From NCBI GenBank assembly GCA_039621445.1, contig CP154955.1, forward strand, positions 34,383,236-34,447,235: 64,000 nt of DNA, read 5' to 3'. Origin of the DNA: Euglena gracilis (Eukaryota > Euglenida > Euglenophyceae > Euglenales). Of this stretch, positions 58,170 to 64,000 are shown one piece after another (the first letter of the stretch is position 1; each line of letters opens with the position of its first letter). The position numbers were made by a program, and so were the translations under genes. The notes under the pieces were generated by a model that made no database searches, was not told where the DNA came from, and saw only the letters and a list, made by a program, of their open reading frames with translations.

Positions 58170-59000
58170 GATGAGATTGCTGGGGCAAAGCTCAAGTTTT
58201 TGATTTTTGAACAAATGTTCAAGTAAAATTCGGATTTTGGCACCAGAAATCATGAGTATTCGGCAGTTTTGTCCAAAAGAGTCCTTTTCTCCTGAAATCC
58301 TCGATGACGTTTTTTTTTGTGTTTTAAAAATTGATTTTTAGATACTCGGGGGAGCACGCTGTGGCCAGCCGTGTGATTCACTGGAAAATGAGACAAAGCG
58401 AATTCCTCGATAGTCTCCTTGAAATCCTTGGGGTGTGTCCATGTTTGGCCATTTTTGGCCATTCTTGGGCATTTTAAACCAAAATTTGTCCTTATTGCCA
58501 GTTTTGGATTTTTTTTTTGGCCAATTTCAACCATTTTTGGCCGATTTGGGTCATTTCATGGTCATGTTCAACGATTTCTCACCAATAGAAACCATGTTTG
58601 GGCGAAGATTTGAAACCATGTCTGGGGACCCGAACTGGCGTCTGGGGGACCCAAAATAAAAAGTGCCAGAGGCTGTCCAAAAGGGTTTGTAGACATGTAC
58701 TCATATCTGAGCAGTTTTCTGGGGGGGTCTTAGGCAGAAATTGGGCATTTTCCTTTCCTCAAATTTTGGGGAATTTCTGAAATAGAATACCATGCAGCAT
58801 GGCAGAAATCTGAGGCCATCTGCTGAAAGTTGCGTGAACTGGTAACTCACGTGACCCCACAGTTTTCCCAATCCTCCCAGATACCAGATCCCAAGGCTTT
58901 GCAACCGCGATTGGAAGTGTTTTTATCTCGCCCTTGAAATTTGACCCCAAGTGTGTGCCTTCAAAGAGCCAGTTCTCGGGTCGCCGACATCCGCTTTTCT
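58170..59000. other. Spacer between the fold-back cluster and the non-LTR element
   Basis: Mixed A/T-rich sequence with CCATTTTTGGCC-like simple words at 58,440-58,560. No gene or clear repeat structure seen. Confidence 0.5.
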
Positions 59001-59022
59001 GAACCCCCACATCCACAAAGCT

Positions 59023-59100
59023 CCGACCAGTGGCACAGCCTACTGGATTTGACAGAGTTCGGGGGAAGGTGCTATGTACAGATGAGGAAAACCCATGCAA
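59023..59100. repeat. Direct repeat in the 3' region, copy 1
   Basis: CGACCAGTGGCACAGCCTAC and then TGGATTT, a G-rich part and CTATGTACAGATG recur at 59,411-59,488, 388 bases apart in the same orientation. It may be a duplicated 3' tail of the retrotransposon, or two tails of nested copies. Confidence 0.85.
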
Positions 59101-59410
59101 ATTCTGGTGGCTTGAGCAGAGCGCAGAGGAGGGAGGCTCAGAACAGATGGAAAGTGCCTTCAAAGTTTCCGCGGGCACTGTTAGGAGTCCTCCCGCGGCG
59201 CGAATGTCAGTAAGAGTCGAAGGAGGACTGCTGGCTTGGGCTGCCCATCATTGACGATGAAAAGCAGAAATGCCAAGGCTGCTCAGCACCTCTGGCCGGG
59301 AAGGGGACCACCTCATCTGCCGCCCTCGAAACAAAATCACCGCCAGACACACGGCCGTTCTGTGTCAAGGTAGGGTGGCCAAATACGGTGGTGGGGCGAA
59401 CCGAGTCCAC

Positions 59411-59488
59411 CGACCAGTGGCACAGCCTACTGGATTTGAGTGTTCGGGGGAGGGGGAAGCTATGTACAGATGGGGAAACCCCCATGGA
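59411..59488. repeat. Direct repeat in the 3' region, copy 2
   Basis: Partner of 59,023-59,100 with small differences in the G-run. It lies about 270 bases past the stop codon of the polymerase frame. Confidence 0.85.
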
Positions 59489-59756
59489 TAGTCAGAGGTT
59501 GATCAGGAGACACAGGGGCTTTAGTAGCCCGTGGGAAATGGGGTGGCTGGGAGACCATGTCGATGATCGAAGAGAGACTCGAGGATCAGGTGGCGTCGTT
59601 GGGGTGCGCGCGGGGTGCAGTCTTTGGCAGCGGGGCGGGGAGGAGCGGCCATGGTGCATGCTCGGGTGCGGCCTTTGCTGTCGCAGCCCTGATGCTGTTG
59701 ACGAGCCGTCGTGCATCGTGACCCATCTGGTGATTGATCGACGCGGCTGAGTGGTT

Positions 59757-62603
59757 TTAGCGTAGGAGGTGCTTTGGGCGCAGCATTTGCACAATCTGCC
59801 AGAAGAGGGCAAGCGCCAGAAGCTGGAAGCTTTCAGCCTGCCGCGTAGAACGGACATCTCCATGGTCCCACGAGGTTGTGCGTTTGATTATTCTGGTCAG
59901 CAGCTTCGCGCTTTCTGGTCCAAGGCCGCCCCACGTGCCCATTGCCAAGGTGGCGAAAGACCATCCTCCGTTTCGGCAGGGAGTGCCATACTTGGTGTGC
60001 TTGGCAGCCTCCTTCCTTTTCAGGAAGGTCCTCCAGCGCTCCCGCGTTGCCAGCCTTTCGGCGGCCTGCCAGCCATGAGCGACTGTGATGTCGACTGCCG
60101 TGGGCTTACCGTCCTGCCAGGTAGCCAAAAGCAAGTCAGCCGGCCTGAGCGAGCTGTCGGGTTGGTTAGGCACCCGGACCTCGCGTTGCACGCTTTGACC
60201 GTTCGTTGACAAGATGTTGAAGAGGGCGTCTTGAACGGCGTTGTGACGGTTCGCGAAGTTGTTGCGGATGCAGCACAGATCGTGGTCTCCATGAACATCC
60301 ACCGGGGCCTGACAGCCAGCACAGATAGTCGGTGTGTCCGCTAGTGGCAAACCCAGCCACCATTTCAGTCCCAGCCGGTAGTCCGCCGGGTCGATGACGG
60401 TGTGTATCGCTTCGTGGGGAGGTACTGCCATCCACCCATGCCCCACGCCGTTGACCTGCTCCAGGAGCCGCGCTTGGTCGCGAGGTGCTGACCTGTCCAC
60501 CAAAGCGTCCACGATGGCCTTGGCAGACTCCTTTTGCCACCAGCGTTGGGACGTGTCGTTTCCTGAGGCGCAGGCGAAGGCGGTGGGGTTTGCTAGGCGA
60601 CTGCTTTCTGGGTGACGGTTTCCAAGGGTGGAACATAGGTCGTGGGCGGCCTGCTGGCAGGTACGGTCGTCTGGGGTGGCGGCGTAGTCTGGGCATGCCA
60701 CGTTCTTGTGGCCATGCGTGTAGAACTGGCATAGAGCTGCGGTGCGGGCGGCGCTCTGGTGGGATGCCGGAATGCGTAAGCCGCAGCTGCCCACTGAAAG
60801 CGGTAGCGCTGCTTGTAGCCGCTGGTCTGCGTTTAGGGCCTGCCCCAGTATTTCTTCAAACACGTTGAAGATGGCCTCCCCACAACGTGAAACTTCGTTT
60901 TGCGCTTGATACGAATCCGACGCTCGGAGGAGGTGGTTTACGCGGCAACCGTCTAGGCAGTACCGGAGGAGATGGTGAGCCAGCTGGGGATCGGCGACGG
61001 AGGTGACGAGGTCACCAGCTTGTTCGATCTTTTCAGTTGCCTCCGCCCAGGTGGCGACGGTGTGGTCTGAAGTGGTGGGGAAGTCGACTGGGCAGCCCAG
61101 GACCGTGATTCCAGACCCCTCGGTCCAGGGCACAGTTTTCAGGTGTTCCCGGTCAGGGAGGCCGGCTGCTGCTGGTCCCCACAGGACGCATTTTGCCAGA
61201 CTCAGTTGTATCCCAGTCAGACTGCTCTTGTTGCGGAGGTAGTCAAGGCACTTCTGAAGGACCGTGGGCTCTCCGACCAGGATGCCGTCGTCCAAGTACC
61301 AACAGGACCACAGCAGCTCCGCCTGGGTACTGATGGCTTCCGCAACGGACTGCAGGCCAACAGCGAAGCCGATTGGCCCCAGGGGGCACCCTTGATGTGT
61401 GCCTCTGGTGGATGGCAACGTGCGGCCGTCACTGAAAAGGGGGGCCGGCTGTCCGTACGCGAACCGCAGGTAGTTAAAGAGCGCGGGTGCGCGGGTTTCG
61501 GCCTCACGGAGTAGCACTCCTCTGTCGAGGGTGTTGAAGGCGTTCTTGAAGTCCACCTGCAAGACCGCCCAATTCCCTTGAGGGCTCAGCTTTCTGATGA
61601 GGCTCTGAGTTGCGAGGGAGACGGCTTCGGCTGCGTTTGATACTCCCACCCCCACTTGCAGGGGACTCAGCTTGCTCACTTGATCCTTGGCGGTACCGGT
61701 ATGGAGCAAAGCCTTGCCCACCAAGCGGCGAGTGGTGTCACCGACCGCAATTGGTCGTACGCCATCATCCTTCTTCCTCAGCGGAGTCAGGTTGGCGGCA
61801 CACCACCACGGCGCGTGGTCGGTGGGGAGCTGGCTGTCCACCCACGACGCCGTGAGTTTACCCAGCGCGGTGAGCAGGCGGGCTCCTTGACCTGGCCGAC
61901 GAACCGCATCTTGGAGATGGCAAGGGCGTAGTCCCGACGGCCCGGGGGACGAAGTTCTGGGGAAGCGGAGAATGGCTTCCCGGAGGAGCTCCTCCCACCT
62001 CACTTGTTGGCCATCAGGGAAAGGGGGTACCCGCCGTGGGACGGTGTCTAGGTTCACCGGCTTGCCTTCGGGATGTAAAGCTTGCAGCTGGGCCCATACC
62101 GCTGGGTTGCTGGCACGATGGGTTCCTTCGGACAGGAGCACCTGAAGGGCCTTAGCCGGTGCCCCCTCCCCGACCAAGGTGCGTGCTCGTCGAAGCGTGG
62201 CTTCGGGGATGGCAGCTAGTACGGTGCGGGCCTTCTTCGCTGCCCGGGTCTCCACAGCCACAGGGGGCAATTTGGTGGCCTTGCGCAGTTCATTCCAAAC
62301 AGCGTTGTAATCGCCCTGCCTGAACAACTTGACCCGCCGCGTGATGGCGGAGGAGATGTCTTCCTGCGCCTCTCTCCCCGCGCTAGGCACCGTGCGCAGG
62401 ACCAGCTTGGGGAATGCCAGCACCGCGAAGAGGGTGTCTGTTGTCGGTCTGGCGACGTACTCAAGGGGGTGCAGCTGGGCGCTTTCGCCCCCCCGCCGGT
62501 GCCTGTTTTCCTGAAGGAGGACCGGGGTTACTCTCGATATCCCCGCAGGACAAGAGACTGCCGCGTCCGGTTTTGTTTGGTTTGCCTGGTGCCCTCGGAG
62601 CAT
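59757..62603 (-). CDS. Non-LTR retrotransposon polymerase: reverse transcriptase, CCHC knuckle, restriction-like endonuclease
   Basis: 948 codons ending in TAA. An enzyme of this kind nicks the target and copies the element RNA onto the nick. Seen: SSPGPSGLRPCHL (about 218-230), KKDDGVRPIAVGD (277-289), motif A VLQVDFKNAFNTLDR (347-361) with the catalytic Asp, motif B GTHQGCPLGP (401-410), motif C WYLDDG (435-440) with both Asp, a zinc knuckle with CAGC and GDHDLCC (761-778), then RHNAVQDAL and the endonuclease core RPAD...AVDITV (820-841) with a following KRKEAAK (862-868). All key residues are present, so the protein may be active. About the first 40 residues are read in the wrong frame across the 2A region; the natural protein probably starts after the 2A break. 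Confidence 0.93.
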   Translation of the reverse strand: MLRGHQANQTKPDAAVSCPAGISRVTPVLLQENRHRRGGESAQLHPLEYVARPTTDTLFAVLAFPKLVLRTVPSAGREAQEDISSAITRRVKLFRQGDYNAVWNELRKATKLPPVAVETRAAKKARTVLAAIPEATLRRARTLVGEGAPAKALQVLLSEGTHRASNPAVWAQLQALHPEGKPVNLDTVPRRVPPFPDGQQVRWEELLREAILRFPRTSSPGPSGLRPCHLQDAVRRPGQGARLLTALGKLTASWVDSQLPTDHAPWWCAANLTPLRKKDDGVRPIAVGDTTRRLVGKALLHTGTAKDQVSKLSPLQVGVGVSNAAEAVSLATQSLIRKLSPQGNWAVLQVDFKNAFNTLDRGVLLREAETRAPALFNYLRFAYGQPAPLFSDGRTLPSTRGTHQGCPLGPIGFAVGLQSVAEAISTQAELLWSCWYLDDGILVGEPTVLQKCLDYLRNKSSLTGIQLSLAKCVLWGPAAAGLPDREHLKTVPWTEGSGITVLGCPVDFPTTSDHTVATWAEATEKIEQAGDLVTSVADPQLAHHLLRYCLDGCRVNHLLRASDSYQAQNEVSRCGEAIFNVFEEILGQALNADQRLQAALPLSVGSCGLRIPASHQSAARTAALCQFYTHGHKNVACPDYAATPDDRTCQQAAHDLCSTLGNRHPESSRLANPTAFACASGNDTSQRWWQKESAKAIVDALVDRSAPRDQARLLEQVNGVGHGWMAVPPHEAIHTVIDPADYRLGLKWWLGLPLADTPTICAGCQAPVDVHGDHDLCCIRNNFANRHNAVQDALFNILSTNGQSVQREVRVPNQPDSSLRPADLLLATWQDGKPTAVDITVAHGWQAAERLATRERWRTFLKRKEAAKHTKYGTPCRNGGWSFATLAMGTWGGLGPESAKLLTRIIKRTTSWDHGDVRSTRQAESFQLLALALFWQIVQMLRPKHLLR

Positions 62604-62895
62604 GTGCGTAGGAGCGCTCAGACGTCCACGCCGGCCCCCGTTGCACGTGAATCTCGCCGCAGGTCAGCAAGCTGCCCCTGCAAGCCAGCTCTGTGCAGGA
62701 GGAACATCGCTCCTGTAGGGAGGTTTGGCAGAGTGACCCGGACGGCCGTATTTTGATGGTGGGGCGCCCGGGGTGAGACGGGGGCTGAAGTAGAGAGCAG
62801 ATCTGCCATAGGGTGACCGCATGACGGTCTTGACGAATGCAGGCGCTGCAGGCTCCACCGTAGCGGTGTGAGCATATGTTCGGACTCGGGGACCT
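62461..62895 (-). CDS. Short upstream frame carrying two 2A-like motifs
   Basis: About 145 open codons ending at a TGA at 62,463-62,461 and opening without an ATG just left of a 10-base C run. It has Cys-containing text at its start (ACSACIRQDRH) but no named domain. It contains a decayed 2A (62,632-62,682) and a canonical 2A (62,518-62,568) in the same frame. The frame and the polymerase frame overlap and differ by one base; the switch would be at the C run 62,488-62,494. It is probably the C-terminal part of ORF1 plus the 2A linker, not a separate gene. Confidence 0.55.
   Translation of the reverse strand, partial: RSPSPNICSHRYGGACSACIRQDRHAVTLWQICSLLQPPSHPGRPTIKIRPSGSLCQTSLQERCSSCTELACRGSLLTCGEIHVQRGPAWTSERSYAHAPRAPGKPNKTGRGSLLSCGDIESNPGPPSGKQAPAGGRKRPAAPP
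62518..62568 (-). other. Canonical 2A ribosome-skipping motif
   Basis: Encodes GRGSLLSCGDIESNPGP. The D-I-E-x-N-P-G-P core and the upstream GRGSLL helix match class I 2A peptides, where the ribosome skips the bond between Gly and the last Pro and so makes two proteins from one frame. The next residue is again Pro. It lies just upstream of the polymerase, where it would separate an N-terminal protein from the enzyme. Confidence 0.92.
62632..62682 (-). other. Decayed second 2A copy
   Basis: In frame with the canonical motif and separated from it by 63 bases: CRGSLLTCGEIHVQRGP. The RGSLLTCG part is fully kept, but the D-x-E-x-N-P core is lost, so skipping is not expected. It aligns residue for residue with the downstream motif, which points to duplication followed by decay of one copy. 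Confidence 0.7.
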
Positions 62896-63830
62896 CAACC
62901 CCCCCCCCTGAGGGGCCTCTCAATTGGCTCTGCCAGGTCGTTTTTGCAAAGAAATTGTAATGACCGGCGCCGGGCGGCAGTGGTTCCCGTACTCCACGAA
63001 ACGGGAAAATTTGGTATGGCCGTACCCGGCCTCCCGCCGTATTTCGGAAGGACGAGGACCGTTTTTTCGGGTTCGCGGACCTCGAAAACCCCCCTTTTGG
63101 GCGTCTGAGCAGGCTCCGCCGGGTCGTCATTCCGAAGAAACTGTGATGGCCGCTGCCAAGGTGCAGTGGTTCCCGTGTGTCACGTGACCGCAGGACCCAA
63201 CCAGACCGTTTCCGGCATCCCGCCACATTTCGGCGGGACGAGGACCGCTTTTTTGGGTCCGCCGACCTCGAAAACCCCCCTTGCGGCAAACCGAGCAGGC
63301 TCCGCCTGGCTGTCATCATGAAGAAACTCTGATGGCTGTTGCGCGGTGGCAGTGGTTCCCGTGCGCCAAGGGACCTGAAGATTCGGCCTGGCCGTTTCCG
63401 GCCTCCCGCCGCATTTTGGCGAGACGAGGACCGCCTTGTCGGGTCCGCCGACCTCGAAAACCCCCCTTGTGGGCAACTGAGCAAGCTCCCCGCTTCGGCA
63501 TTGTGATGAAACTAAGATGGTCGCTGCTGGGGGGCAGTGGTACCTCTGTGCCATGGGGCCTGAGGATTCGGCCGGGCCGTTTCCAGCATCCCGCCACATT
63601 TTGGCGGGCCCGGGTCCGCTTTTTCGGCACCGAGGCCCTCGATAACACCCATGCGGGGCAGCGCAGTGGTCTGTGCCGAGTCCTCATGGTGAAGCCGTTT
63701 GGGATGAGTCCTTGCCGTCCGCCACGGAACTGGGTTGTTCGTCCCTGCCGTTTTCGACCTCCTCCCATTGCGCTCCCATGCGGCAAGCGTTTGTGGCAGA
63801 GGGGTTGGCAGGAATGTGCAATCTGTGGGC
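62890..63830. repeat. 186-bp tandem monomers upstream of the retrotransposon
   Basis: The word CCTCGAAAACCCCCCTT and its variants start at about 62,893, 63,080, 63,266, 63,452 and 63,637, giving spacings of 187, 186, 186 and 185. Each unit also has GACGAGGACCG, CAGTGGTTCCCGTG and GATGG words. The outer units are more decayed. 186 is 62 codons, so minus-strand frames stay open across units. The position fits 5' UTR monomers that carry the promoter, as in mouse L1. Alternatively they encode a repetitive ORF1. Confidence 0.9.
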
Positions 63831-64000
63831 AGTTGGGTCCACCACTGTTGCCCCCAATGACTTCGATGCAAACTCCAGGGTCCTGTGTTTGGAGTTTCCC
63901 CCGGAGTCTCATTGGGAGTGGCACCCTCTGCAGCTTTGGGGGAAAGCAAAAAGCCAAGCACAGGGTTTTTGGGCAGAATGTCTGACCAAACTTTTTAATG
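63831..64000. other. Right edge of the window, unassigned
   Basis: Mixed sequence beyond the last recognisable monomer. It may be 5' sequence of the retrotransposon or flank. Nothing can be called. Confidence 0.4.

Larger units (their letters stand above)
59001..63830 (-). mobile_element. Non-LTR retrotransposon, restriction-like-endonuclease type, with 2A motif and 5' monomers
   Basis: Read on the minus strand from right to left: a 186-bp tandem array (63,830-62,890), a short region with a decayed 2A copy and a canonical 2A, a 948-codon frame with reverse transcriptase, CCHC knuckle and endonuclease (62,603-59,757), then a 3' region with a duplicated 78-bp segment. The single pol protein with a C-terminal PD-(D/E)xK-like endonuclease places it near the R2/NeSL/HERO group, not the apurinic-endonuclease LINEs. 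Exact ends and target duplications could not be fixed. Frame continuity from 2A into the polymerase is broken at a 7-base C run (62,488-62,494). Confidence 0.85.

Overview
The window is a stretch of a repeat-rich nuclear genome of a eukaryote, most likely a protist or alga. The reasons are a kinesin gene split into many small exons with GT-AG introns, three classes of eukaryotic retroelement, short TTAGGG-type tracts, and very many long G and C homopolymers. I cannot name the species. The homopolymers matter for reading the window: most breaks in the retroelement frames fall at or near G/C runs, so some may be assembly errors and not mutations.

Left part (1-15,130): a nest of retroelements. 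A young LTR retrotransposon (3,475-11,708, plus strand) has two 420-bp LTRs that differ at three positions, a CATGG target duplication, an initiator-Met-type primer site and a polypurine tract. It carries only a broken, coiled-coil-rich gag with zinc knuckles and no recognisable pol. It sits inside older DNA. To its right is a decayed DIRS-like tyrosine-recombinase retroelement (RNase H, connection region and recombinase, about 11.8-14.1 kb). Diverged copies of one repeat lie at about 0.86-1.24 kb and 14.77-15.13 kb.

Middle (19,315-55,226, minus strand): one gene about 36 kb long. Its exons give a kinesin-3-type motor (P-loop, switch I, switch II and the NEDP neck signature), a coiled-coil neck and stalk, three B-box zinc fingers and a Pro/Gln-rich tail that ends at a stop codon. 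Several B-box ligands come together only across introns whose phases agree, which supports the model. The introns hold a satellite of about 6.1 kb with a 47-bp unit (about 130 units), fold-back elements (one with TTAGGG-like tracts), palindromic GCGCAAATGCGC hairpins, a 594-bp inverted-repeat element and several dispersed repeat families.

Just upstream of the kinesin start (54.3-58.2 kb) is a cluster of nested fold-back elements built on related 31- and 32-bp tandem repeats. It encloses a small unassigned reading frame.

Right part (about 59-63.9 kb, minus strand): a non-LTR retrotransposon of the restriction-like-endonuclease type. One 948-codon frame has reverse transcriptase, a CCHC knuckle and a PD-(D/E)xK-like endonuclease. 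Upstream are a canonical 2A ribosome-skipping motif, a decayed second copy of that motif 63 bases further upstream, and a 186-bp monomer array that may be the 5' UTR or promoter.

The strongest candidates for something undescribed are the kinesin with a B-box array and the 2A-bearing endonuclease-type retrotransposon with tandem 5' monomers.
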